From Erythrocercus mccallii (lineage: Eukaryota > Chordata > Aves > Passeriformes > Dicruridae): DNA of 64,000 nucleotides. The notes beneath the pieces were generated by a model. That model made no database searches, was not told the origin of the DNA, and worked only from the letters and a program-made list of their open reading frames with translations. This document shows, piece by piece, positions 1-13,200 of the stretch. Both the position numbers and the translations under genes were made by a program. The stretch spans positions 402,540 through 466,539 of the forward strand of contig VZRG01000201.1 of NCBI GenBank assembly GCA_013397435.1, in the 5' to 3' direction. The first letter of the stretch is position 1, and the number at the start of each line of letters is the position of its first letter.

Positions 1-3000
1 CTTCCTGAATTAGGAGATAATTTGTGTTTGTCTTCTGTAAAACTCAGAAAAAAAAAAAAAGTTTCCCTAAATAAGAGGTGAAACTCTGTGAGGAGAGAGA
101 ATTTTTATGGCTCTTCAAGTCTGCTAATTTCCCTAGGTGCCTTCTAGAGTTAATGAAGACGAAGGATACAAGTCTATTGGTATTGACTTAAGAAGAAAAA
201 AGGGTAACAGCTTGTCTGTTACCAAGGACACTGCCTTACCATGTTCTTAAATAAACGTTGTTAGATTAACAAAGAAAGTTTACTGCCATCTTCAGCCTTT
301 TTTCTCTCCTGCAGAAGGAAATAAACAAACGAAAACCAGAAAACAAGAGGAGATGTTATGGTAACTGAATAATGCTTCATGTGCTTTAGCTGATATGCCA
401 CTTTGGAATGCAAACTGGTATTGTCTAGAAGAGAAGACTCAATTGTACATGAAGTAAATTGGTTTTTAGACTGGTTAAAAGTCAGGCAACCTTTGGAAAA
501 TTTTACATAGTATTTTTAGGAAACTCAATTTAAGGCCCCTACAAATTTATACTTTGTTTACATTTAAAATATGTGGAGTATGATTGTGGCTCGAAGTAGG
601 TTTTGATTATTTTCTACCCGAAGCTTCCTTGAGAGAGAAAGGCAGTGATGTCTTTGAATTAAAATTCAAACCTCTTTACTGTAGGGTTTTTTCAGCCTCA
701 CAGATTTTGCTTCAGCTGCAGGGACTATTGGGATTGCTTAAAAGGAAAAAAATCTCTGTACAGAACATCTCTGAATAGTTTAAAGGCTTGAAAAGATTTG
801 GAAGCTCTTGCTGTCGTCTGAGTGTGTTTTGCTGACTTCCTAATATTTGGTTTTGGATGCAGAACTTATAGTACTTGGTGTTCTATATTTTAGGAAAAAA
901 ACTTTCACTTAGCTACTTGTCATCTTAAATTCATACTGGAATTTAAATTTAATTTAATTTATAATATAAGTTGATTTATTTTTGAAAAGCAAACATGAAG
1001 ATGGCTGTTTTAAATAAGTAATTGTTTGGGTTTTATTCATGTACTTTTAAGCCTGATCTTCAGGTTACATGTAATTAGTTCCTGTGATCTTTTATATGTT
1101 ACATTTATAAGTTATGTTGGCTTATTTCCAACAGCAGCAGTGATTCGTATTTTTTTTTTTTTTTTTTAATAACAGAATTGTAAATCCATTTATGTAAGGC
1201 AGAGACTTAAAAATGGTAAAATTTGATAGCTGATATGTTGAATAGATGTTGGGTTGGGTTTTTTTTTATGTAGACCAAATTTCAAATTGATAATGTCTGG
1301 GAGGTTCAAAATGGCTTTTTTTCTCGCAGGGAAGATATTTTTATAGACTATGTGCTAGGATAGCATATGCTGGTGAGGAAACTGAAAAAATGTGGTGGGA
1401 AAAAGTGGTATCTCCTTGGTTTATGTGTTAGAGGATCTGAAGGCTGATTGCAATAAACTTTTCCTTAGAAATTTATGAAAATACTATATTTCTCTCTCTA
1501 ATTTTCTCACAGAATTTTGGTAACTGAGTATCATGTAAAGCATGTCCATTGCTTATGTGCAAATAATTAAATGTATTGCTTAGGTCCATTGTACTTATTA
1601 CTAGGATAGAAGTAACAAGCTTTAAAATCTTTGACCTTGTGTCAACATTTTTTGGAATAAGAGATCCCATTAATCTATATCCATTTTATGTCTATTTCTA
1701 AAATTTTTAAAGAAGGTTCAGAAAATTTCTTTAGTGGGCAGCTGACCAAGAACAATTGGATGCATAATTTAGTAAAACTTTCATCCTAATCCATATTTAC
1801 AAGACCGAATAAAACACAAAATATTTTAAGCTAATTTGGAATGCTGATGGGGTGAATTCTTTGTATTTTGCCAGTAAGATGTTGGGGTTTCGTGTGAAAA
1901 ATAGCAGATTATATGTGGAACCCAGTATGACCACATTTTAATTATGTACCACAAATGCTTCTTTAGTTGATAGAATACTTGCTTTTATAAAGGCAGTATC
2001 TTTGTAGGAGCAGTGAAATAATGATCCCTTCAGTGACAGTGCTGAGCTCCCTGTGCATGAGAAAGTGGCTGTAACTGCTGGTTGTCATCATTTGTTATTT
2101 AAAGGAAGATAAGCAGACTCCCATATGGAAAAGCGATCAACCGGGGCCTGAGACAAGACCTTCATATTTCTTAGTGTTGGCTTATAAAAGTAGTCGGTTT
2201 GGGCAGAACTGAGTGCATATGAAGGTAAAAATAGTATAAAATGTCAACACTTTGAAATTAAGCTATGTCAGAATTAATATTCCCAGCAGGGTACTTACTT
2301 GTTTGCACTGTCTGCAGTGTGCTAATCTGGAAGTATGCAATGGAAACTTACACTTACTGCAAGATGCTTCTTTCATTCCATGTAGCAATACACAGTTGTG
2401 TGCTGGTAGTGAATTAATACACAATGGAACAATTCCATCTCTAGGATGGCTCCTCTGTCTTTTTAGTAGGACTTAAATCTCAGGGAGACAGATTAACACA
2501 TAGCACTGTTTCTCATCCTGTGAGTTGTTAAATTATCTTAGAAATTGTGCATCTGCTAGAATTTTAGTAAGTCCTTTAGGGTCACTCAAAGTTAAGTATT
2601 GCTTCCCCCACTTGTACTTGTGCTCTCTAGTTTTGCAGTTCCGTGGCCCTGTAAGCCAACATTCCATTGCTGATTTTGTTACACAACTGTACTTGTAGTG
2701 GTCAGGAGAATTTTTATCCAAGGGGCACAAAGTAAAATAGAATGTGAAATTATTGATCCTATTCCTATAAAACAGAAAGTGTCAGGTGACCCTAGGTATT
2801 AATAAATAAACTAAATCACCCATTTTCATTGCTGAGAACCTTGTGGTCATTTTCATACTGTCTTTGTAAAGTTAATGTACCCAGTGTTTGAAGCTTTTCT
2901 CTTTAGGAAAGTTGAAGTGCTTGTCCTTCTGGCATTTGCTTATTGAAGTGCAAACATAACATTCACACTTCTCATTAAGGCTTTACTGTGTGGTTTTTAA

Positions 3001-3844
3001 GAGTCTTATGTTTATAGGAGATCATGATTTCCCATGTGACAGTTTCATAATAATGAAATACAGTATCTTGGCCTATAAAAGGTGGTAACTGCCAGTATCA
3101 GCACCCTCTTTCCCTGTTTGAAACAAGAGAAAATTGCAGACTGCAGAAGACAGATTGGGGACCTCAGATACGAAAAAAATAATTTTAAGGTCAAACCTAG
3201 TGTTCTTACAGGGGGATACTTCAAATAACATAAGTCAAACTCAAATATGATACATGGTGATTATTCTTGAATAAAACTGGCCTTCTTTAAAGACATCCAG
3301 GGACCATTAAAAATGATGATTTTTCTCCTAATGTGCTTGCTACATAACAGTGATAAACCAGCATAAATGCATAGAAGAAATTTTGTCCTTCAGAACTTCT
3401 ATGATTTACTTACACGGCTTGCACAATCTCTCACTCTCCTGGTAATATGATCCAAATTTCTTGACTCAGTCTGGAACAAACATCTTTTGAATAAATAATA
3501 CGTGTCTTCTTTACTTTGTGATAGATTTATATGTTCTTTTACTGATTGAATTTTACGGGTTTCAAAATTAATGGAAATAAGGTACTACCAATGTAAGTTC
3601 CTTTCTGTACCTTTTGTATTATAAAATATAGAAGATGCATGTACTGGTAAACCTTCCAGAAGTTACCATTGGATGCTTGCAAGCATTTACTGTGACATGC
3701 TTGCATCTATAAAAGCTTTGTAAATAATTCTTAGGCAAGTGCTTGGACTTTCATAAGAGTTTTATCCTTTTTTATGTTGGATAATTGTTATATCTGAAGT
3801 TCGTTTGAAAATATATGCTTAGGAATAAAATATTCTCTAACAAC

Positions 3845-3884
3845 AATAACAAGACAACCACTGCAATATGGTTGTCTTGTTATT
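3845..3884. repeat. Perfect 16-bp inverted repeat (hairpin)
   Basis: The left arm at 3845-3860 (AATAACAAGACAACCA) is the exact reverse complement of the right arm at 3869-3884. The loop is 8 nt. It lies in an EFR3A intron with no recognised repeat next to it. It could be a small hairpin-forming element or a palindromic insertion; no function is assigned. Confidence 0.85.
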
Positions 3885-5939
3885 ACACTGATATCTACTG
3901 TAAAAACCTAAAATTTCTATGATGGAATGGAATTTTACACTTTATTGGATGACAGTGCACAATGCAAAACTGTTGCCACAGACAACTTTCCTATGGCCTA
4001 AATGCTCAGTCATCTGAATGCTAATCCTGGATAATGCTTCAGAAATGCTCTATGTTCAGTGGGAGAAATTGTTTTGTTATACAGATGAGGACATAAAAAA
4101 CCTTTGCCCTTTCCGGATGTCTTACTGTGCATGCCATTTTGAAAAATGTGACTTTCATGTGTTTGTGTCCCTGCTGCAAAGCTGCACCCTGATACAGAAG
4201 TACTCAGAGCAAGGGAGTCCCTGACACTTGCTTGGCCTAAATTCATCATTTGTTCTTACAAAGCAGTTTTTTGGTACAATAAATCTCTCTGCTAGCAAAA
4301 CAGTTATTAGAGTGTATTAAGCTTTCCTGTTGGGAGATCCTGTCAATCAAATAATTAGTACTTCCAATAATAATACTAAAGGCTGACACTAAATGCAACA
4401 TTAATTAATATTCTCATTCTCACAACCATTCCCACAGTGCTCTGTGTTCTTCAGACTTTCTTTTTCCATTCTTTTCCATTCTTTTATGGAAGTTTTCTGG
4501 GTGAATAATTTATTAACTTGAGCACTTGAATGTCTAGAAAATACTGAGATAATATTGTTTGGGGGTTTATTAATCCTTGGACTTTGTGCCTTATTGAGAT
4601 GTAAGGACGAATGATATTCTTGTTTGTGAAATAAAAAAAAATCTATTTCTATTTTGCTAGTAACAATTCCATGAAACAAACTAGGGAGCCATAGTACATA
4701 TGAAGAATTTGCCAGGATCTCTTGGGAAAGGAGATTATCATTTTTATAACTCACTCTGTTGGAGAAAACATATGGGTGCTGTTTGTAGATTGTCTTTCAG
4801 TCTGTGGCTGTGGACCATACAGAATTACATTTTGACTTGTGTCACTTTTTTACCACCTGAAAAACAGGATATTCCCAATGGAAGGACTTGTAAAATGGAC
4901 TTGTACTTTATAATTTTGCTCCATTTTCAGTAACAGCTAAGAATGTAGTTTTATGAACTGTATCATTTCCAGCTGTTCCTGTAGCTTTTAGAGGGTGAAC
5001 TGGCAGTGCAGCTGAAAAGTATAAGTGTTTTAGATAAAACAGAAAAAAAGAATAAAACAAAAGAGTAGAAAAATGATAGGATTTTTTTGGTTTTTTTTCT
5101 GAAATATACAGCTTTCACTTCCAACTTGAAAACCTCAAACTCTCCACAAGTCAGTGTGCTGTAGATTATGCTAAAGTGCTTTGGGTTTGTCTGGATGTCT
5201 ATGGGTAACATGCTGATGAAAGCACGTTTTGCATCATGAAAAATAGAAAGGAAATGCCTCAGGCTGTGCTTAGGAATTGATAAAAATGGTGTGAGTAAAA
5301 GCAGAGGGGTCTTAATAGGACATCACTCCGCTTCAGGGCAGAACCAGCACAGTGTTCTGCCTTTCCTGATAACATTTTGTTTTGCTTTTTATTTCCCTCT
5401 GTAGTCTGTTCTTCGAACTGTTAGTGGTGGAGAATCCAAAAGGTCTTCAGGCAGTCTTCTCACTTTAGAAGGGAGGGGTTTTAATGTCTGAGTTAGGCTT
5501 TGCTTCAATATAAGCCTATTATTGCTTTGCCTATTACCACTGAACAAAGAAAACTATTCACTTTTTATAGCTGTCTTCTGTACCTTTTAAGATTAATACC
5601 TTTTAGGCAGCTGTAGTCTTTGTAATTTAGTATATTTAATTCTTCTTTTACAGATGTTTATCTAAAGCTTTGTCTCATGAATAACTTGAGAACTGTTTCA
5701 GTTATTCACCATTTTAGGCTATGATGTTACAGCTGGATGCACCACTTCATTTAAGGGCTTATTTGGCCCAATTAGATGGCAAAGGTTTCTTCATAGGTGT
5801 CATGAGTAATGCAGATGTATCACAGTATACTGTTGCGTTTTCCATGCCATTGTATTGGCATTGACTAAGCTCCTTTTCTTCATTCAGCTGTTTCTGGCTT
5901 AAAATACTGTTTTGCAATAGTATTTTAGTATTTTTCCAT

Positions 5940-6475
5940 GCCCAAATTTCTTCCTTGGTTTTTCAGGTCCTATTTCCAAATGCTCAAAAACCAGGCATCA
6001 AGTGTGCCTACAGTTCTGTCCAGCTTAGTGTTCTTTGCAAATTCAATGAGCCCAGTATGCTCATCTAAGTCTCTAGTGAAACTCAAATCATATTTTTGTA
6101 CTGTGATGGTTTACAAGTGTTTCCTTATTTTTTTCCAAACTCTTGCACATCTCTCTTATGGAGAGTGTTCTTTTGACAGTGTTTTTCTAGTTTCTCTTTG
6201 AGAATTTTGTGTATTTTTTTGTCAACAGCATCACTGAAGTTTTGACAGATGCTGCTTCATCTGGATTCACAAGTTATTTACTTGTCATAGGAATAAGATG
6301 GATTGATGTGATTTTTTCTTGATAAATCTGTGTTGACTGTTACTTACCCCTTTGAGACTTGGTCGATGTTGGCAAATTGGCATTTTTTTCCAGTGTTTTT
6401 CTGTTGACTGGATTGTAATTCCCTGACTCCTCCTTTGTCCCTTCTGTCAAGATAGAATTGACAGAATGCCTCCAA
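5940..6475 (-). mobile_element. Old, diverged CR1-like LINE fragment (reverse transcriptase 3' region)
   Basis: Phrases typical of the antisense of CR1 ORF2 appear in order. Near 6019-6060 there is a match to the 'cagcttagtgt..tttgcaaatt' segment, and near 6325-6455 to 'aaatctgtgttgactgttac' followed by 'attccctgactcctcctttg' and 'gatagaattgac'. It is heavily diverged with many small gaps. Family assignment is from memory of CR1 consensus features, and the limits are rough. Confidence 0.5.
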
Positions 6476-6549
6476 GTTTATTTCCCTTGAATTTTGGTAC
6501 ATCAGAATGTTGCTAGGTAACCTGGTAATGCCAGGGTTGCATTTGATTG

Positions 6550-6858
6550 ATTGGCTGCTCTCTACAACTGCCTGAGATAGAGTGTGGCAGGGTAGGTGCC
6601 AGGCTCTCCTCCCAAGCTGAAAGAGAAGGGACCAGAGGAAATGGCCTCAAGTTGTGTCAAGGGAGGTTCAGACTGGATATTAGGGAAAATTTCTTTTCTA
6701 AAGGAGTTAACAGCATTGGAACAGGCTGCCTGGGTAAGTGGCTGAGTCACCAAACCTGGAGTTACGTAAAACAGGGTTTAGTGGTGGACTTGGCTGTGTT
6801 AGGGAAATGATTGGACCTGATGATCCTAAGGGTCTTTCCCAATCTAAATGATTCTGCC
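6550..6858 (+). mobile_element. CR1 LINE 3' fragment
   Basis: Sense-strand CR1 3' region, containing the segment around 'ggcctcaagttgtgtcaag', 'ggatattagggaaaatttct', 'attggaacaggctgcctggg' and the terminal 'cctgatgatcctaagggtct'. It ends in 'aaatgattctgcc', a decayed form of the CR1 tail. It is 5'-truncated, as most CR1 copies are, and lies about 290 bp upstream of the first visible EFR3A exon. Confidence 0.88.
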
Positions 6859-7151
6859 ATTTGATGACACTCACTGTTCAAGTGTTAGATGTTTCCATAT
6901 TGCATAGTATGTTGTATTTCATGCAGTTTCATCCTTCCATAGCTATCTAAATTAAATTCTTGTGGAAAGACTTTAAAAAGAAAACCCTCCTATTCAGATT
7001 TTTCTTCTCTGAAGTTCTAAATTGTTGTCAAAATTGGGTTCTAACCTTAATGCAGTTACTTTATGTTACTTGTTAAATTAAGCTTATTACTCATTATTCT
7101 ATTTTATGAAATTGGTATTAAAAACTTTTTAAAATGTATTTAACTTTCCAG

Positions 7152-7273
7152 TTTGTCAAATTTGCCAACATTGAAGAAGATACACCTTCCTATCACAGAC
7201 GCTACGACTTCTTTGTGTCCCGGTTCAGTGCCATGTGTCATTCCTGTGACCCTGATCCAGAAATACAAAATGG
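7152..7273 (+). CDS. EFR3A: EFR3A exon starting FVKFANIEED
   Basis: Acceptor tttccag|TTT begins in phase 0 and encodes FVKFANIEEDTPSYHRRYD, then FFVSRFSAMCHSC. The donor is GG|GTATGT, leaving two bases that join the next exon's G to make Gly. This is the most N-terminal part of EFR3A in the window, in the conserved N-terminal helical domain. Confidence 0.95.
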
Positions 7274-10200
7274 GTATGTGTCATTCTGCAGCAATTGCTG
7301 AAAACTGTTGACACATTAATATTGTCTGTAATACAGCTTTTATTAAGGTGTTTAATGGAGTAGTTCATTCCATATGAAGAAAATGACAGTCTGACTTTTT
7401 GAGTAGCACCAAATATTGCAAATCTTAGGTAGCTAGAACTCCTAGGATATTTAGGTGTAGTTTTACCTTTATAGTGCATGTTAGATTCTGTGGATTCTCC
7501 CCACAAAGGCACCACTTATTACTGTAAATGCACGAGATCATAACTTACTTAAGATATTAACAAGGCTACTTATATGAAAAGCAAAAGCATATATTAAGTC
7601 TCTCTTGAGAATTACTCATTAAAACTCTGTTTTCTTAGATGTCTGAACTATGCTCATGTGTGCAAAACTCAAGAGCATCCATGAATGGGAATTCTATTTT
7701 TTCCCATTCTTACATAAGTGCCGCAGTTTGTTTTCCTGCGGCTCCCCCTTGGAGGATGTGTCCTTCCCAGGGGCAGCTTTTCTAGTAGTTTGTATATCCC
7801 TCTCCTCTCCTGCTTTGTGTGTAATCCTATTGAAACTTTCTCAAAAGATTTAGAATGAAATTGGATTCATATTGACTGCGCAAGACTTTGTTTAGGAACA
7901 GCTAAAATACAAACAGCTACAGATTTAGGTGTTTACAAATTGAAATCTAAACACAAAGAATTATAGAACTTGGTTACCTCTGTAGTTCATCTTAGAAATG
8001 TTTTAATTCAGTGAATTTGACTGAGCAAGGGCTAGTTAAGTGTTGTCCATACCTGAAATAAGATTTTAAAAATGAGGGATGGATTTTAATAGAAATAATT
8101 AAAAAATTTAGTGATACTTGTGCTTATTTTGTTTGATAGCTGTACCAGCTTCTACTTGTTTTCGAGAAGTAAATTCTCTTTCTACCATTTTTTATCCTGC
8201 AAGCTATTTTTGTTTAATAAAATAATGACAATAGCTAGTAGGTAGACTAAGTCTTTATTTGAACTTACATAATTTTTTTCTTTTTATTATTTCATTGTTG
8301 TTGATTTGTTCTCAGTTGATTTCATTCAAATGGTTTTCGAATGAAAGTGGTGGTTCCTTTTGTCTATTAGGCTTAAGTTGACAGGATTATCCTTTGCTTT
8401 CCATCTTGTGAATCTTTCAGAAATCTTTAAAGATTTATTCTGACTAATCCATAGTCTTAATTACTACTTCTAATGACACAATCACATGGCTGTGCTAGAT
8501 ATTACTTCAGCTGTGTTGTGGTACCTTCCCATTTTTCTTCAGCAGGAGTAGGCTGGGATTGTGTAAAGTTTTAACTGATGGATGGTAAATTGGGTAGAGT
8601 TGATGGGTTTTATCCATGGGACTTTGGTCAGAGGTGATGTACAAAGTTTGAGTCTTCATTTATCTTTACAGGCCATCTTCTATTCAGTTGTTTGTTTTAT
8701 CAGCTTCCTTACTGTTTTTAAAGGTGTTCAGAGAAAACATGGACAACCTTAATGATTGGCCAGGTTTCCCAGCTGCTGCTAGGGAGAACTTACTGGAATT
8801 CCACACTACTGTATTACTGCTGCCCAGGAGGTACAGAGCCCTGCTGGGAAGTGCTGTGTTTCTCAGCCTCTGTAATTGCTCTTTTCCTTCCTCAGGATCC
8901 GAATTGCTGGAATCAGGGGCATTCAGGGAGTGGTTCGAAAAGCAGTGAATGATGAACTTCGAGCAACTATATGGGAACCTCAGCATATGGACAAGATAGT
9001 GCCATCATTGCTTTTCAACATGCACAAAATAGAAGATGTTGACAGGTAGTTGTATTCCTTGTCACTGGCATGTTTTTTCTAAGTAATCTCTAGACTAAGT
9101 TTTTATGATGCATATTTTCGTTTTAGTGGAAGCAACAACTCACCTTTAGTAGCTGAGGCTCCTTGGAATTGATAGTATAGGTCTGCATAATGGTTCTTAG
9201 TGTTTCTTGTCTTAGTATCTTTTCAACCACTTTTTTATCACTTGCTTGAAATTCTGTTGGCCCAAAAGTTGTTCCAGAAATTATGTGTCCATATTTTGAC
9301 TTGATAAAAATTGTAAACTCTGTGTTTTACTGGATCAGATTCAGAGATGAGTAAGCAAAGGCTTTTAGGTGACTCATGATTTTGCTAGTTAGATTTGTTA
9401 AAAATTGAGGGTTTAATTCCTTTAGCCATCAGTAAGAACTTCTTGTGCTGGCTGAAACAGTACTTAGGGTAAGGAATTAGAGTTTTATTTATATATAGAC
9501 CCCTTCTCTTCTTTGCTTTCTGTGACTCCTAGGCATATTACTTGCCACATTTGCAAGAAGATATTCAAAAAGATCTCTGTGACAATTAAGGTTAAGGAGA
9601 TGCCAATCACCTTACAATTGAAAAGTCACTCTTTTTTCGGTCCATGATTAAACACTATATAGGTGTAAAAATTGTTTATTGGTAGCACTGGGAAATTTCC
9701 ATGAAACCAACTTCAGCAGTGCAATCAGTTAAATATTCATTCCATGTCCAATTCTGGCTGCTTCAAAACTTGCCTGTTAAGAGGCTCAGCAGCCTTTCTA
9801 TAACAACAGGCTTTTCATGCTTTCACTCAGCTTTCAAGATCTGCCAGTTTCTCTTTTTTGGTTTGAATTTTGGCATTTTTTTTCAATTCCTCAGCTTTAT
9901 TTTTGTTGTTATTTCTGACTGCCAGTACCTGTATCATCTCTCTAACAAATTTTCAGACTAAATAACTAAAATCAGTAGTTGTCTCTGTCCATGCCTTTTC
10001 TATTTTCTGAGTATAACTGAGAGCCCACACAATATGTACAGAAATATCCACTTAAATTTTACATCTGAAGAGTGATCTGAGTAAGAGAGAATGGTTTCTG
10101 AAGCTGCCGTTTGAGCAAGGAGAGCCTGGTTTGCCTTTGCTTACTCTTAGAGGGCTTCTAGCTGCAGGTGGCCCCTTTCCTTTGATACTCTTTACAGTGC

Positions 10201-13200
10201 CCTCAGGTGTCCACTTTCCTTTTTATAGTAGAAGGAAATTAACTACTGATAGAAAAACTGACTGAAGTAGGATTTGGATTAACCACTTAAAGTGGATCAG
10301 TTTATATGTACTGCAGGGGTGATTTTTATCATCTGTGGAGCAAGGCAATAGTAGTGGTAGTGTAGAAAAACAAATCTGTCAAAAGGCAACTTAAGTTTCT
10401 GAACTGTTGTGCTTGAAAATTGTCCTATAATGCACATTGAACATGAAAAAAGACTAATGATTTTGCAAGTGGTCAGTAGGAACCTTTGATGATGTGCATA
10501 TGACAGAAAAGCTGAAAACAGTGTTTGTAAATTGTTACCTGCTGATCTTAAGTAATGTTACAGATAATTTCTCATTTTATTTTATGTGTGACTTCATATT
10601 TGTGGAGCACAGAGACATCTTGAAGAGTAGGAGTAAGAAGCATATTGTTCTGGCAGATGGAGTCTAAGCATTATTTGAGAAAGAGCAGAAATTCCAGAAA
10701 ATACCCCCAACTTAAGTCCATAGAAGAAAAAAACATTTTTGGTTAAAGCTGAAGTACATGTAGGTACTTATGTTGAAAGTCAGTGTAATTTTAGCTTGTA
10801 GAACTTTACAGCTTAATTCAAGATTCTTTTGAGTACATACCAGGTGAGACACTTCTTGGAGTTAAGAATTTACTATTTAAACAACATTTAAAAAATACAG
10901 TTGTATTTGTGGATGTCATTACTTGTTCATATATCTGAGTGCACATTGTAGTTACGTGCCTATCAGACATTATGTTATATGTATATCTATTTATGTGCAT
11001 CTCCAAAATAGGGAAGGGTTGTACAAAATTGGTAATTCCCTTACTTTGTGACATATTCTTCATAACTGTGGAGCTAAACCTGCCACCCTTATTTCAGGCA
11101 GAGGGACACTCTAGCACTTAATGTAAACTTGGCTTCAAATCCTTCTGATATATCTCTAATGTTCATACGAATTCTGTTTTAGAGGAAAGAATTTATTTCT
11201 TTATCAGGGTGAGTGAATCATAGTCAAACATACCTAGTATGCTCAAAAGTGGTGGTTTAAGTCTTACTTCACATGTCTTGTTTATCTTTGGCCGGTCCTG
11301 GTTTTGTGGCATTTAAAGTCTCGTGCTTTAGTTGCTGAGTTGCTGTGAGCTAGTTTAAGTCTGTGATTAGGCATTTGCTATGGAAACTGCTATACTTCAA
11401 CACATCCTCCTTCCTGTTCCTTGTTGCCACTTCTGATAGAGATTGCCCACAAAAAAAGCCAGTAGAGCAGCTAAAGGGAGTTGTCCTTGCCCATTTCACT
11501 GTAAAGCACGTTTTCAGTCCTCTTGTGGGAGTACAAAAGGTCTATATGCAGAGGGATTTTACTGTTTTTTTTCTTAATTGTTGCAGTTGGATATCTCAGA
11601 GGTTTTCTGATATTTCTGTAAAAACCAAGTCAGTGAAACAAAATGAGTGTGAGTTACTACTTTGAGTCTAGAAAGTTAAGAGGTTGTACAAAGCTTTCCT
11701 ATAAAACTGAGAATATTCAGTATTCATTGTCTATTATCTGACAATGCCAAGGAACACTTACTGAGAAATATTTTGAGGTAGGTGCTGTTAAAGTTCAAGT
11801 AAAACATTTTTCCTACAGACAACACAAGATAATTTTAGACATTGTGATGCAGTCAAAGAGTAACATTTTATACTAGGAAGATTCATCTTAAAAAAGACTC
11901 CTAAGCAGTGCTGAGAAGTCACCTTCTGTAGATTTGCATATATAAGCACCTAAAACATAACTTAATTTACTTCATTTTAACTGAAATTCTTTCAGACTGA
12001 CTTAGCTCTGAGTGCTGTGCAGCCTGCTTTCTTCTTTCCACCTTACACACCCACCTTTGCCATGCTGTTGTATTTTAGAGAATCTGTGTCAAAACAGCAA
12101 TGGAAATGACAGTCCTACACTAACTATCTCTTGTACCTTCTCTGTGCTGAGAAGGGTTCCCATCTTCCTAGATCAGAGTCCAGGCAGTACAGGGGAAGGA
12201 AAAAAAGGGGAGGTTGGGTGGCACAGCAGTTGGATAAAGCTGGAGTTTTGGGTACTCATGGTGGATTATATACAAATTGTCATACCTTTTAAAATTCTAA
12301 TCATGCTGCACTTGTAAAACTATTCCTCCTTATCTAATAGGGTTCCTTAGGCTCTTCTGTTATTAAAATGTGACAAGCTAGCACTGTTGTGGTAACTCCT
12401 GAAACACTGATGTTTCCAGAGGCTACAGGATTTTCATATGGCCAATTTTAGATTGCAGTAGTATTGAAACACTAGAAAAAGTCTTTTGCCATCAAAAGAT
12501 ATATTACAACTATGATGTTAACATGTTCATTTGACTAGTGTTATTTCAATTTGCAATTATGATGCTCTAAAGTTTTTATGATGCTTAACTAAACTGAATG
12601 CTCTTGATTGACACCTTCAAATGTATTTAACACACAAGCTTGCACTGCAGAACTGAAATTATGTTTAAGGGTTTTGGGTACTGGCTTCTGCAGTCTAAAA
12701 TTAAAGATGAATCATGTTAATGTAAGTAAATGAATCCTCACTTAAGTTCCTATAATGTGTTTTGTGAGAGGAAAAAAAAGGTTGTTACTTGTAGGTCCAG
12801 TGACTGGGTAAGTAATGGAGGTACCCTGGGGGAGCTGTTTGCTTTCTTTCTGAAACCCCTGTTCACCATGGTGCCCACAGCCAGGGGCTCAGCAGTGCCC
12901 TGTCCGTAGTCATGATGGAAGACACTCGGGTAGAAGGTGACCAACTTCTACACTGTCTATTTAGAGGTAACTGTGTGGGTGATAATGTTCTGATTAGTTC
13001 ACTCAGACATTTTTTTTCAACTCACAAGCCATCTGTTTGTGCAGAAGTATTGGAGTTTCGCTTAATGCTCACCCACACTGTATAGACTCAGTAATGGGCA
13101 GGTGAATGAGATCATTAATCTGAACAATATTACTAAAATTCTATCTAAATTTTTTTAGTGGTTTCACAGTTTTCATTCATTATTAGCAACACATAGTGTT

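Larger units (their letters stand above)
1..7151 (+). other. EFR3A: EFR3A intron upstream of first visible exon
   Basis: AT-rich sequence with no recognisable coding exon. The exon that should precede residue F of FVKFANIEED is not visible, so the intron extends beyond the left edge. It holds a poly-T run near 1151-1168, a perfect inverted repeat at 3845-3884, and CR1 fragments at about 5940-6475 and 6550-6858. The short open frames here lack splice context and homology. It ends in the acceptor at 7150-7151. Confidence 0.8.
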
